This document shows, in pieces, positions 25,008-33,463 of a DNA stretch of 64,000 nt. The stretch is from contig CAAGQC010000014.1 in the NCBI GenBank assembly GCA_900771995.1, forward strand, positions 1 through 64,000, read 5' to 3'. Source of the stretch: Lachnospiraceae bacterium (lineage in GTDB: Bacteria; Bacillota; Clostridia; Lachnospirales; Lachnospiraceae). The translations under genes were made by a program, and so were the position numbers. Position 1 is the first letter of the stretch. Each line of letters starts with the position of its first letter. The notes under the pieces are model-generated. The model was not told the origin of the DNA and searched no databases. It saw only the letters and a list, made by a program, of their open reading frames with translations.

Positions 25008-26152
25008 GACTGATCTGCCTCCTCGTTCTCTGTCATCTCAGGGGAAAGCACGGTGGGAATGCCTTCTTTGCGTAAATTTACGACTTCCGAAAGCTTCGCC
25101 AGATAATCCGCCTCGTCTCCTGCCCGGTAATACACGACTCTGCCGGAAGCAGGAATATCGATTCTTACCTTCTGACGGGACAAAGCCTCCAGCAGATCAT
25201 CAATGACAATGACAAAACCGATAGCCGCCGCATCCTTGCCGAATTTCCTGAGCAGATTGTCGTAACGGCCGCCCTTTACCACAGCATCTCCGATGCCGTA
25301 GGTGTAAGCCTTGAAGACAACGCCGGTATAGTACTGGTATTTGCTGAGCATTCCAAGGTCAAAGGAAATATATTCCGCCACGCCGTACTGCTCCAGACGT
25401 TCCTTTAATTTCTCCAGTCTTGCGATGGCCTGTAAGGATCTCTCATTTTTTACCAGTGCCTTGGCATCTTCCAGAGATTCTATGTTTTCAAACATGTCTG
25501 CCAGCTTTAACAAAATGCTGTGATAAGGCTCCGGGATCTGTTTCTGTTCCAATAATTCCTGTGCTGCGAAAAAGTTCTTGCCGGAGATGCAGGAACGAAG
25601 TTCTTTTTCTGTATCCTCATCCAGTCCGGCTTCCTCACAGAGTCCACGGAAATAATCCACTTCTCCGATGGTCACCTGAAATCTGGTCAGCCCTGCACTT
25701 TTCAGTGCTTCGATCACCATGCTGATGACTTCCGCATCCGCTTCTACGGAAGGGTCTCCGATGAGTTCCGCACCCATCTGGGTCACTTCTTTTAATTTAC
25801 CCTGCAGATTAGAGGTATTGGTGAAGGTATTGCCGTTGTAGCTGAAACGAAGAGGCACTTTCTCTTCCATAAAATATTTCGCTGCACAGCGGGCGATGGA
25901 CGGTGTAAAGTCCGGACGCAGCACCAGGGTATTACCCTCTTTGTCAAAGAATTTATACAATTCTTTGCTGGGGGTGGTTCCGATTTCTTTGGAGAAGACA
26001 TCGAAAAACTCAATGGAAGGGGTCTGGATATCCTCGTATCCAAAGCAATGGATCGCCTTCTGCAGCTTCTGTTCCACCGCCAGTTTTCTGGCATATTCTT
26101 TGCCGTAAATGTCCCGGACTCCTTCCGGCGTATGTAAAAGTCTGTTGTTCAT
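25004..26152 (-). CDS. hisZ: ATP phosphoribosyltransferase regulatory subunit
   Basis: HisRS-like protein (382 aa) that binds histidine and activates short HisG. It has class II synthetase-like motif 2 (PLRFSYNGNTFTN) and the ASGRVVYYRAGDEADYL tail, but it is shorter than histidyl-tRNA synthetase and lacks the anticodon-binding domain. I choose the second of two close ATGs (26152), which is 7 bases after GAGG; the first (26158) is too near the site. It heads the his operon behind a consensus promoter and two palindromes. Confidence 0.92.
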   Translation of the reverse strand: MNNRLLHTPEGVRDIYGKEYARKLAVEQKLQKAIHCFGYEDIQTPSIEFFDVFSKEIGTTPSKELYKFFDKEGNTLVLRPDFTPSIARCAAKYFMEEKVPLRFSYNGNTFTNTSNLQGKLKEVTQMGAELIGDPSVEADAEVISMVIEALKSAGLTRFQVTIGEVDYFRGLCEEAGLDEDTEKELRSCISGKNFFAAQELLEQKQIPEPYHSILLKLADMFENIESLEDAKALVKNERSLQAIARLEKLKERLEQYGVAEYISFDLGMLSKYQYYTGVVFKAYTYGIGDAVVKGGRYDNLLRKFGKDAAAIGFVIVIDDLLEALSRQKVRIDIPASGRVVYYRAGDEADYLAKLSEVVNLRKEGIPTVLSPEMTENEEADQS

Positions 26153-26170
26153 ATGCATTCCTCAATTCAC

Positions 26171-26257
26171 GCACTTTAATATATTAACGTGCTACCATAT
26201 TATCATAGTAGCATGTAAAACTATTTGTAGTATACCCGCAGACCTCTCTGCTGTCAA
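26171..26257 (-). promoter_or_regulatory. his operon promoter and two leader palindromes
   Basis: On the minus strand TTGACA (26252-26257) and TATACT (26229-26234) are exactly 17 bases apart, a near-consensus sigma-A promoter. About 10 bases into the transcript is the inverted repeat TGCTAC...GTAGCA (26190-26213), followed directly by a second near-palindrome GCAC..TTAATATATTAA..GTGC (26171-26192). The leader of roughly 70 nt is too short for a T-box. A repressor operator, perhaps for a TrpR-like HisR/YerC regulator known in Firmicutes, is an inference. Confidence 0.7.
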
Positions 26258-26272
26258 GAAATTAATTATTCT

Positions 26273-26809
26273 TTATTCCTCCCGGTCTTCCAGATCCTTT
26301 TTCAGAATATCCAGATAAGGAACCAGAATTCCCTGATGCTTCGGGATAATATATTCCGGATTCAGTTCCTCAAAGCGGAAGCTTTTCCGGCCCCCCTCCT
26401 GTGCTCTGTCCCAGAAAAAGCGCAGCATCTCATAGGGAAGATAATACAACAGATCCCTATGACTGTAAAAGATCAGGAAAAAGGCGATACCTCCCTGTTT
26501 TTCGAACTGCCGCATGAACTCCACCTGATGGGGATGGATATTTTGCAGGGAAAAGGTGTCCACCGCACATTCCTTGGCATCGAAACAGACAGGGATCCCC
26601 TGTACGGCACCGATATAGTCTACGGTACTCTTCTGTTCGAAAAAGGCCAGCGTGATCTGGCGGCTCTCCTTATCCATTTTTACCGGGGTGATGGGGGTAG
26701 GAATCTTCTGGATCAGGGCCAGACCGGCCTCTGCATATTTTTCGTTGGTGCGGTTGACCATGTCTTCCAGGGTGGATCCCCGGAGTCCTCTGGTATTCCA
26801 TGTTGCCAT
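26273..26809 (-). CDS. recU: Holliday junction resolvase RecU
   Basis: Firmicutes-type resolvase, 178 aa, which cuts four-way junctions during recombination. The N terminus has GSTLEDMVNRTNEKYAEAGL and IQKIPTPITPVK, both typical. The catalytic residues follow the Bacillus spacing: D64 in STVDYIG, D77 and K79 in FDAKE (13 and 15 residues apart as in D88/E101/K103). The protein is complete. It is 18 bp downstream of the RluA-family gene. Confidence 0.92.
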   Translation of the reverse strand: MATWNTRGLRGSTLEDMVNRTNEKYAEAGLALIQKIPTPITPVKMDKESRQITLAFFEQKSTVDYIGAVQGIPVCFDAKECAVDTFSLQNIHPHQVEFMRQFEKQGGIAFFLIFYSHRDLLYYLPYEMLRFFWDRAQEGGRKSFRFEELNPEYIIPKHQGILVPYLDILKKDLEDREE

Positions 26810-26827
26810 TTGCTTGTGAATTCCTTT

Positions 26828-27850
26828 CTAACAGGCACTGTCCGGTGTCAGATTCAGAGCCTGTAAGATCTCTGCGAATTTATGGGGAAGGGGCGCGGTA
26901 AAAGTCTGCCCGCTTACCTTTGCAAGAGGTCCCTCTTCTCCTTCCGGAAAACAGACTCTTCCGGCGTGCAGAAGCTGATGGTGAAGGGAGTATTCCGACT
27001 GCAGCCTGCGGTTTAATTTGCTGTCTCCGTACTTGGTGTCACCGAGTAACGGGTGCCCCGTGCTGGCCAGATGAGCACGGATCTGGTGGGTCTTGCCGGT
27101 GACCAGTTCTACGGTCAGCAGGGTGTATTCCCCAGCCACCGCACTGGGAGTGTAGATCGTTTTTATATAGGAAGACTCTTCCAGCATCTCCGGCTTCTCT
27201 GAAAATACCTGTACCGTATTGGTACGTTCGTCCTTGTACAGATACCCTTCCAGCGTACTCTCCTGCAGAAGTTTACCTTTACAGACGGTCTGGTAATATT
27301 TCTTTACCGAACGGTCCTTGATGATCCGGCTGAGGGCCTGGGAACCGGCCAGTGTCTTTCCACACAATACGATCCCGCTGGTGTTGCGGTCGAGACGGTT
27401 GCAGACTGACGGATGGAAGGTGGCAAGATCGGTTTCTTTTATGGCATCGGTAGCCAACAGGTGACCAATCAGCCATTCGTTCAGGGAGAGATCCTCCGGT
27501 TTCGCCTTCTGGGTCAGGACACCGGCGGGCTTGTTCAATAACAGGATGTCTTCATCTTCGTAGAGCACGCAGATATCCTTTAATGTGCGGTAAGCCTTTC
27601 GGTAGTCGGAGGTATCTTCCACGGTTTCTGCGCCGGACAGCGTAGCAAAAGTCTCCTCGGAGAAAAAGCATCTGACATCATCCCCCTGGGCAAGGATCTC
27701 TTTCCCCTCGGCTTTTTTCCCGTTCAGGGTAATGTTTTTCTTGCGTAACATCTTGTATAAAAATCCGGTGCCTGCATTCGGCAAAGCTTTTTTCAAAAAT
27801 TTATCCAGACGCTGGCCCGCCTGATTTTTACCGATGGTAAGCAGCTGCAT
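26828..27850 (-). CDS. RluA-family pseudouridine synthase
   Basis: RNA-modifying enzyme of 340 aa acting on 23S rRNA (RluC/RluD-like). An S4 RNA-binding domain occupies about residues 10-60 (QRLDKFLKKALPNAG). The catalytic aspartate is D154 in NRLDRNTSGIVL; the usual histidine before RLD is asparagine. The thumb/foot region includes GKTHQIRAHLASTGHPLLGDTKYG. Firmicutes carry several paralogues, so the exact uridine cannot be given. It is upstream of recU and downstream of a two-TM protein gene. Confidence 0.9.
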   Translation of the reverse strand: MQLLTIGKNQAGQRLDKFLKKALPNAGTGFLYKMLRKKNITLNGKKAEGKEILAQGDDVRCFFSEETFATLSGAETVEDTSDYRKAYRTLKDICVLYEDEDILLLNKPAGVLTQKAKPEDLSLNEWLIGHLLATDAIKETDLATFHPSVCNRLDRNTSGIVLCGKTLAGSQALSRIIKDRSVKKYYQTVCKGKLLQESTLEGYLYKDERTNTVQVFSEKPEMLEESSYIKTIYTPSAVAGEYTLLTVELVTGKTHQIRAHLASTGHPLLGDTKYGDSKLNRRLQSEYSLHHQLLHAGRVCFPEGEEGPLAKVSGQTFTAPLPHKFAEILQALNLTPDSAC

Positions 27851-27877
27851 AAGACTCCCTCCTCTTTGAAAAGTATG

Positions 27878-28462
27878 TTACAGAGATACGCTCTTTAAGG
27901 TCTGGCAGATCCCGGCAGACAGTTCCGGCTGTTCGGGAAGTTCCTTTAACTGGTCGCATCTCTTTAAATATTTGTCCAGATCGTTAAATATTTTCACAGA
28001 GACTTCTCTGTAATTGTCTTTTTTCAGAATGTCCTGAATGTGCTTGTAAAAGGCCTGCTCTGCGAACTTCGGATCCGTGGTGTAGCCACAGACTGTATTG
28101 CCGCAGACCGTCAGATGATAGATGACATAATTCTTCTCATAGGAAGTAAAGACCATATCGTAGAGTCCGGTAAGCCCTTTCGAGTGTACCGCAATTTTGG
28201 CGGCCTCCTGCTCGTCACAGCCCCGGTAGCGAAGGAACATGAACATTTCTACCAGACTTTTGCAGGCCGGAAGGCATCCCAGCACCGCCACGATGGTCAG
28301 GAGATTCTCCCGGCTTCCGGTGCTGACCCATCCTGCGATAAAAAGAGACAGAGAAATGGCAAAATAAAGCACGGTTCTTAAGATCTCATACGTTTTCTGT
28401 GTGCGGAGATATCCGCGGGTTCCCTTATAGGCATCGGTGGTAAACATTCTTTTGAATTGCAT
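27878..28462 (-). CDS. Conserved membrane protein of unknown function
   Basis: Unrecognised 194-aa protein. Two hydrophobic segments lie close together at about residues 29-45 and 54-72, forming a hairpin in the membrane, followed by a cytoplasmic domain of about 120 residues with several cysteines (GNTVCGYTTD, LKRCDQLKEL). It is co-directional between the two pseudouridine synthases, with 27 bp to the downstream gene, and may be transcribed with them. No catalytic motif is visible. Confidence 0.6.
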   Translation of the reverse strand: MQFKRMFTTDAYKGTRGYLRTQKTYEILRTVLYFAISLSLFIAGWVSTGSRENLLTIVAVLGCLPACKSLVEMFMFLRYRGCDEQEAAKIAVHSKGLTGLYDMVFTSYEKNYVIYHLTVCGNTVCGYTTDPKFAEQAFYKHIQDILKKDNYREVSVKIFNDLDKYLKRCDQLKELPEQPELSAGICQTLKSVSL

Positions 28463-28504
28463 GAAAATGACTCCTTTATGGTTATTCCTGAATAGTTTGC
28501 GTAG

Positions 28505-29215
28505 TTATGAATTCTTCCCGGATTCCGATAAGGCACGAATCTCCTCTTCGGTCAAGGCCCGGTACGCCCCTCGTTGCAGGGCCGGATCCAGTGACAGCGG
28601 TCCAAAGCTGACCCGTTCTAAAGTAAGCACCTGATTGTCTATGGCCTGCAGCATCCGTTTGACCTGATGAAAGCGGCCTTCGTGAATGGTCAGTAACAGG
28701 TCACCGTTTTCGGTAAGTTTCGCTTTCGCCGGAGCGGTTGGCTTGTCGTCGCCGATGTCAAGCCCTTCTTCCAACCGGTGGATATCTTCTGGGGAAAGCG
28801 GCCGTTCTGGCTTTACCAGATAGGTCTTATCCACATGTTTTTTCGGTGACAACAGATCGTGGGCCAGGGCACCGTCATTGGTTAAGAGCAGCAATCCGGT
28901 GGTATCCTTGTCCAGACGCCCCACCGGGAACAGATCCTTTTGCTCCGGTACGGTAAGGAGACTCACCACGGTAGGTGCTGTATTGTCATTGGTGGCGGAG
29001 ACCACGCCCTCCGGTTTGTTTAACATATAGTAGGCATATTTCCGGTAATGCACTTTCCTTCCCTGAAAAGTAACGGTATCCTTCGTTTCATCGACTTTTG
29101 TTTCCGGCTTTTTGGCGGTCTGGCCGTTGACCGTTACCTGTCCTTTTTTGATATAATCCTTCACCTGACTTCGGGTGCCGATATTATTATCGCATAAAAA
29201 TTTATCCAATCGCAT
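28505..29215 (-). CDS. RsuA/RluB/RluE-family pseudouridine synthase
   Basis: rRNA pseudouridine synthase of 236 aa. S4 domain at residues 1-48 (MRLDKFLCDNNIGTRSQVKD). Catalytic D102 lies in VGRLDKDTTGLLLLTNDG, with the family MLNKPEGVVSA at 64-74. RsuA-type and RluB-type members cannot be separated reliably by eye; the short length and absence of a basic tail favour RsuA-like. Its start is 76 bp from the divergent YlbJ-like gene. Confidence 0.88.
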   Translation of the reverse strand: MRLDKFLCDNNIGTRSQVKDYIKKGQVTVNGQTAKKPETKVDETKDTVTFQGRKVHYRKYAYYMLNKPEGVVSATNDNTAPTVVSLLTVPEQKDLFPVGRLDKDTTGLLLLTNDGALAHDLLSPKKHVDKTYLVKPERPLSPEDIHRLEEGLDIGDDKPTAPAKAKLTENGDLLLTIHEGRFHQVKRMLQAIDNQVLTLERVSFGPLSLDPALQRGAYRALTEEEIRALSESGKNS

Positions 29216-29291
29216 GGACTCTGATCACTTTCTTAAGACTTAAAATTCCTGCTCCGGCATATAGTATACAAACCTTTCCAGGCAGTCTGCC

Positions 29292-30248
29292 ATGAAAAAA
29301 ATATCCGGAATCTGTTTCTTTGTTGTAATGACCTGCTGTATTCTGACCCATTCTGCCTTAAGTCTGGCGTATGCCGCTCTGGGACTGGGGCTCTGGTATG
29401 AAAAAATGGTGCCGGTGCTGCTGCCGTTTATGATCCTGTCGGGGACTTTGATCCGCCTGGGACTGGTAAATGGCCTGATCCGTCCGGTAAAGCCTCTGTT
29501 TGGGAGAATCTTTCGCCTGTCCGAACCGGGAATCTATGTGATCCTGATGGGCTTTCTGTGCGGCTTTCCCATGGGAGCCCGCACCATTGCGGATTTCCGG
29601 GATCGAGAGGAACTTTCTGTGACCGAGGGGCAATATCTGCTGGCCTTCTGCAACAATCTGGGGCCGGTGTATTTTCTGGGATTCGTACTGCCCCTGCTGC
29701 AGAGGTCCCTGGTGCTGCCCTATGTATTCGGCATGTACGGCATCCCATTACTCTATGGTATTTTCCTGCGCTATAGTGTTTACAGGAACCGGATCTCAGA
29801 GAAAATGCAGGATGTTCCGGAAAACGGCAGATTATCAGAGTGTTCCGGACCGGTCAGCCGGGGCAATCTACCAGCCATGTCCCTGCCGGATGCTCTGGAT
29901 GATGCCATTACCGCCGCCGGTAGAAGCATTTTGCAGCTGGGCGGTTATATGATCTTTTTCAATCTGCTGAATCTTCTGCCGAGACTTTTGCTCCCTGACA
30001 GTTTCCGTTATGCGCCGCTTCTGGAAATTAGTGGCGGCCTGAAACTTCTGGGAGACCGTTTTCCTCTGTATACATTACTTCTGCTGCCTTTTGGCGGCTT
30101 AAGCTGTATTGCCCAGACCGGAAGCTGTATCCGGAACACGGGGCTTTCTCTCAGATCCTACATCCTTCATAAACTGGTACTGACAGTTCTCACTGCAGGC
30201 TATTATCTGGGGTGGTTTCTGTTATCTCCGGATACATTTCTGCTGTGA
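29292..30248 (+). CDS. YlbJ-like/nucleoside-recognition (Gate) domain membrane protein
   Basis: Polytopic membrane protein of 318 aa with about eight hydrophobic segments. MVPVLLPFMILSGTLIRLGL, GFLCGFPMGARTIADF and the later LLPFGGLSCIAQTGS match the sporulation integral membrane protein YlbJ and related Gate-domain proteins, in which a GxPxGA motif recurs. YlbJ is needed for spore cortex formation in Bacillus, but paralogues have unknown roles. At 318 aa it is shorter than YlbJ (about 400). Its 3' end overlaps the convergent amidase gene by 46 bp. Confidence 0.72.
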   Translation: MKKISGICFFVVMTCCILTHSALSLAYAALGLGLWYEKMVPVLLPFMILSGTLIRLGLVNGLIRPVKPLFGRIFRLSEPGIYVILMGFLCGFPMGARTIADFRDREELSVTEGQYLLAFCNNLGPVYFLGFVLPLLQRSLVLPYVFGMYGIPLLYGIFLRYSVYRNRISEKMQDVPENGRLSECSGPVSRGNLPAMSLPDALDDAITAAGRSILQLGGYMIFFNLLNLLPRLLLPDSFRYAPLLEISGGLKLLGDRFPLYTLLLLPFGGLSCIAQTGSCIRNTGLSLRSYILHKLVLTVLTAGYYLGWFLLSPDTFLL

Positions 30249-31633
30249 TTTTTCCGCCGGCGCTTCTTGCGTCTGCTCTGCTGTACCTGATATAAGAGGA
30301 AGATCAGTAACAGCAATACCACCAGAATTCCGCAGATTACCAGAAAGACTCCAAAATTTATTTCGGAATTTTCTGTGGAAGAAGCCGGAAGATTTCCGGC
30401 GGCATCGGCCATGGTGATCACAGAACCCGAAGCGTCAGCTGCCTGAGACTCTGTTGCCTGAGAAGCCGCCTCCTGAGCCAGGCTTTCCTGCCGTGCCTCT
30501 TCGGCCGCTTTTTCCTGATCGATGAAGGGCTGCGCAAAGGTGATGGGATCGCTCTCCGTAAACAGATCCGCCTGATTGTATCCGCGGACGGTGATCACCG
30601 GCTGTTCGCCCTTCGTGAAAGTCACGGAAAAGGTAAAGGTGTCGGCATAGGTCCCGGCCATGATATCCAGATCCGGCCAGGGAAGCAGTTCGGAATAGGT
30701 CTTTCCGCCATCGGTACTGTAATCATAATACATCATGGGACAGTCATAATCTGTGGCGGTGACTTCCAGCGTCACTTCTCCGGTCTCATAGTCTGCACTC
30801 TTAAGTGTCAGCAGACAGATATCCGGTTCGGTCTTGTCCCGGACCGTTACCGGCAGAATGGTCTGTGTGGAGGTGATTTCCGGAAGCTTATCTGCCTCAG
30901 CACTGTAGTCCACACCCAGACTTGCACTGGATAATCCGAAATATTTTGCCACAGACAGCGCATCTTCCCGGCCGAATTCCTTCCAGTCTTCTTCCGTCTG
31001 GCAATAGGGCGTATCCCGGCTCTCATCTACATGACAATGCTCGATGATGACGGAGGGCACGGATCTGGCAGTGCTTTCTCTTATGATACCGTAATAGTCG
31101 TCACCGTTATCCTTAAGCTTTGTCTTGACTCCCCGTAAGAACAGTCCCATATCCTGCATCTGCTGCATCTGTTCCCAGCCGAACTGATAGCCGTAGGCAT
31201 TGTAAGGCTGTACCGAAGAAATCCAGACTTCGGAGCCGAACAGCGTATGTTCTGCGGAAGCATTGTAATGGATGCTGAACAGGAAATCCGCATTCCGGTC
31301 CGCAGCAAACTGTGCACGTTCCGCCAGTGACATGGAAATATCGTCTGTGTGGGTCAGATAGACATCCACATTATCGTATTTCGTCAGTTCCTCGTACATG
31401 GCCAGGGCTGTCACCATGGTCATCTTTTTCTCCTGAGCAGGGCCTTCCAGTGTCCCCTCGTTGTCCCCTCCGTGTCCGGGATCAATGACGATAACGATGC
31501 GTTCTCCCGTCTCCTGTGCTCTGGGTGCCGCCAGTGCTTTCAGGGGATCTCCAAATAAACAGGCTGCCGCAAGACTGACCGCACAGATCATCGTCCTGAC
31601 TAACAGCCCTTTGTGTCTTTTCCATACTTTCAT
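30203..31633 (-). CDS. Membrane-anchored N-acetylmuramoyl-L-alanine amidase
   Basis: Cell-wall hydrolase of 476 aa, outside the membrane. An N-terminal signal segment (about residues 10-30) is followed by an amidase_3 domain: VIDPGHGG with zinc ligand H54, E68, and FLFSIHYNAS. A beta-rich region (about 240-380) follows, then a low-complexity linker rich in A, S, E and Q, a C-terminal transmembrane helix (about 430-455) and a basic tail, so it is tethered to the cell surface. The basic tail (RRKKRRRKNHS) acts as a stop-transfer signal. Its gene converges on and overlaps the YlbJ-like gene. Confidence 0.88.
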   Translation of the reverse strand: MKVWKRHKGLLVRTMICAVSLAAACLFGDPLKALAAPRAQETGERIVIVIDPGHGGDNEGTLEGPAQEKKMTMVTALAMYEELTKYDNVDVYLTHTDDISMSLAERAQFAADRNADFLFSIHYNASAEHTLFGSEVWISSVQPYNAYGYQFGWEQMQQMQDMGLFLRGVKTKLKDNGDDYYGIIRESTARSVPSVIIEHCHVDESRDTPYCQTEEDWKEFGREDALSVAKYFGLSSASLGVDYSAEADKLPEITSTQTILPVTVRDKTEPDICLLTLKSADYETGEVTLEVTATDYDCPMMYYDYSTDGGKTYSELLPWPDLDIMAGTYADTFTFSVTFTKGEQPVITVRGYNQADLFTESDPITFAQPFIDQEKAAEEARQESLAQEAASQATESQAADASGSVITMADAAGNLPASSTENSEINFGVFLVICGILVVLLLLIFLLYQVQQSRRKKRRRKNHSRNVSGDNRNHPR

Positions 31634-31654
31634 TTATCGGATTCCTTTATTTTT

Positions 31655-31687
31655 AAAAAACCAGCTTTCAGCAGAAAACTGGTTTTT
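31655..31687 (-). terminator. Terminator after the coiled-coil gene
   Basis: Stem AAACCAG-TTTC / GAAA-CTGGTTT with a short loop, followed on the minus strand by a T-run. Placed between the coiled-coil gene (ends 31713) and the amidase gene start (31633). Confidence 0.75.
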
Positions 31688-31712
31688 CGTATTCGTTGTT
31701 TTAATCCATGAT

Positions 31713-32312
31713 TTACATAACGTCCAGATTGTCATCGGTACCCGCAGAGGTATCTACATCCTCCAGATCCTCGTCCACCGGGTGAAGTTCACTGCGGTTG
31801 GACTGGATAATGTCACGATACTGGTTCAGATTGCCGATCAGAGCATCGTAATTGGCGCTGGCCTGCTGTGTGGAAGCGGAAATAATATTCTCCAGATGCG
31901 CCAGCATGTCATCCATATACTGCATGGCAGCGGATTTCACATTATTGGCTTCAATGGTGGCGTTGTCCAAAATCTCCTGGGCCTGCTTGCTGGCCATGGT
32001 AACAACCTCGTTGGCCTGAGCGTAAGCCTGCTGCATGATCTCATGCTCGTTGATCAACTCATTGGTATGCACGGTAGCCTCATTGATCAGTGCCTCCGCC
32101 TTGGCCTTGGCATCGTTTAAGATGGCTTCCTTATTGCTGATGATCTTCTGGTAGCGCTTGATCTCATCCGGGGTCTTCATACGCAGTTCCCGCAGTAATT
32201 CGTCGATCTCGTCCTTATTCACGATGATCTCGGTACTGGACATGAACTTCGGTTTGCAACCCTCGATGTATTCTTCTATTTCATCAATTAACTGTTCGAT
32301 TCTGCTGCTCAT
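31713..32312 (-). CDS. Coiled-coil protein resembling ATP synthase subunit B/H-type stalks
   Basis: Soluble 199-aa protein dominated by a long charged helix (about residues 50-165, for example AKAKAEALINEATVHTNELI). The composition resembles stalk subunits of ATPases or DivIVA-type scaffolds, but there is no ATPase gene here and no membrane segment, so I do not assign that role. N terminus MSSRIEQLIDEIEEYIEGC is conserved in related clostridial proteins that follow coaD. It is 14 bp downstream of coaD and ends the topoisomerase-rsmD-coaD gene string. A cell division or envelope scaffold is possible. Confidence 0.7.
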   Translation of the reverse strand: MSSRIEQLIDEIEEYIEGCKPKFMSSTEIIVNKDEIDELLRELRMKTPDEIKRYQKIISNKEAILNDAKAKAEALINEATVHTNELINEHEIMQQAYAQANEVVTMASKQAQEILDNATIEANNVKSAAMQYMDDMLAHLENIISASTQQASANYDALIGNLNQYRDIIQSNRSELHPVDEDLEDVDTSAGTDDNLDVM

Positions 32313-32326
32313 GAAATTCTCCTTAT

Positions 32327-32836
32327 TTACACATCACTATGCTCTGAAAGCTTTTTCTCGCGATATTTGTCGTAGATCAGTTTCGCCACAAAATCCGGAA
32401 CACAGGGAGTGATATCTCCGTCAAAGCTTGCAATCTGCTTGATGGCGGAAGAACTGAGGTAAGCGTATTCCAGACTGGTGGTCAAAAATACCGTATCAAT
32501 TTTGCCATGGGATAACATCCGATTGGTCTGGGCCATCTGTAATTCATACTCGAAATCCGTAATAGCACGTAAGCCCCGGACGATGACATGCAGATCCTTT
32601 TCTCTGGCATAATCCACTAAAAGCCCGCTGAAACTGTCAATCTGCACATTGGGCAGGTCTTTTGTGGCTTCTTCTAGTATCTTAACACGTTCCTCTACAG
32701 AAAACAACGGTGTCTTTTCTTTATTATTCAAAACACTTACGATGAGAACATCAAATATTTCGGAGGCCCGTCTTATGATATCCATATGTCCGTTGGTGAC
32801 GGGATCAAAGCTTCCGGTATAAACAGCTCTTTTCAT
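32327..32836 (-). CDS. coaD: Phosphopantetheine adenylyltransferase
   Basis: Penultimate enzyme of coenzyme A synthesis, 169 aa. The nucleotidyltransferase TNGHMDI at residues 14-20 is the HxGH-like motif (T-x-G-H), after YTGSFDP. The second signature YLSSSAIKQIASFDGD near residue 130 corresponds to ISSTxVR. Length and order directly after rsmD are typical for Firmicutes. Confidence 0.96.
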   Translation of the reverse strand: MKRAVYTGSFDPVTNGHMDIIRRASEIFDVLIVSVLNNKEKTPLFSVEERVKILEEATKDLPNVQIDSFSGLLVDYAREKDLHVIVRGLRAITDFEYELQMAQTNRMLSHGKIDTVFLTTSLEYAYLSSSAIKQIASFDGDITPCVPDFVAKLIYDKYREKKLSEHSDV

Positions 32837-32856
32837 AGAGACTCCATTCTGTAGTG

Positions 32857-33405
32857 TTACTTCTTACGAAGGAACACATGCTTGTTGGTTTTGTATTTTT
32901 TCTCACGGATCACTTCAAACCCTAAGTCTTCCGCATAGGAAAAATCGGTATGCAGAGAGGCTTCTACGAGAATCAGGGTCTCTTCGGAGACGTATTTGGC
33001 ATAGCGCAGCTGCTCTAAGACTCTGCGCTCCTGCTCCTGATCGTAGGGGGGATCCATAAAGATCACATCTACATGCTTTTCATAGATGCCCGTCAGTCCT
33101 GCACAGGCATCCTGTTTTAATACTATAGCACGGTCTTTCATTTTCGTAAATGACAGATTGTCCTCGATACAGGCCAGGGCTTTCGGGGCATTTTCGATAA
33201 AATAGGCTTTTCTGGCACCGCGGCTTAAGGCTTCGATGCCGATACCGCCGCTGCCGCTGAAAATATCTACAAATACACAATCCGGGATATAGGTCTGCAA
33301 CATATTAAAAAGGGTTTCCTTGATCCGGTCGGTGGTGGGTCTGGTATCCATTCCTTCCGGCGTCTTTAACGGCAGACTTCTTGCGGTTCCTGCAATAACT
33401 CTCAT
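32857..33405 (-). CDS. rsmD: 16S rRNA (guanine(966)-N(2))-methyltransferase
   Basis: SAM-dependent rRNA methyltransferase, 182 aa. MRVIAGTARSLPLKTPEG and TRPTTDRIKETLFNMLQ open the protein; VFVDIFSGSGGIGIEALSRGA is the SAM-binding motif I; IFMDPPYD is the catalytic (D/N)PPY motif. It is 20 bp upstream of coaD, the usual pairing. Confidence 0.96.
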   Translation of the reverse strand: MRVIAGTARSLPLKTPEGMDTRPTTDRIKETLFNMLQTYIPDCVFVDIFSGSGGIGIEALSRGARKAYFIENAPKALACIEDNLSFTKMKDRAIVLKQDACAGLTGIYEKHVDVIFMDPPYDQEQERRVLEQLRYAKYVSEETLILVEASLHTDFSYAEDLGFEVIREKKYKTNKHVFLRKK

Positions 33406-33463
33406 ATAATTTTTCTCCGTTTTCTGAATGCTTACTTATACATATTTTTGCATATTTTCTTTG

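Noticed and set aside
26159..26270. T-box leader for the his operon
   Set aside because: The leader is only about 70 nt, with no T-box sequence, antiterminator or terminator; palindromes near the promoter fit protein binding better.
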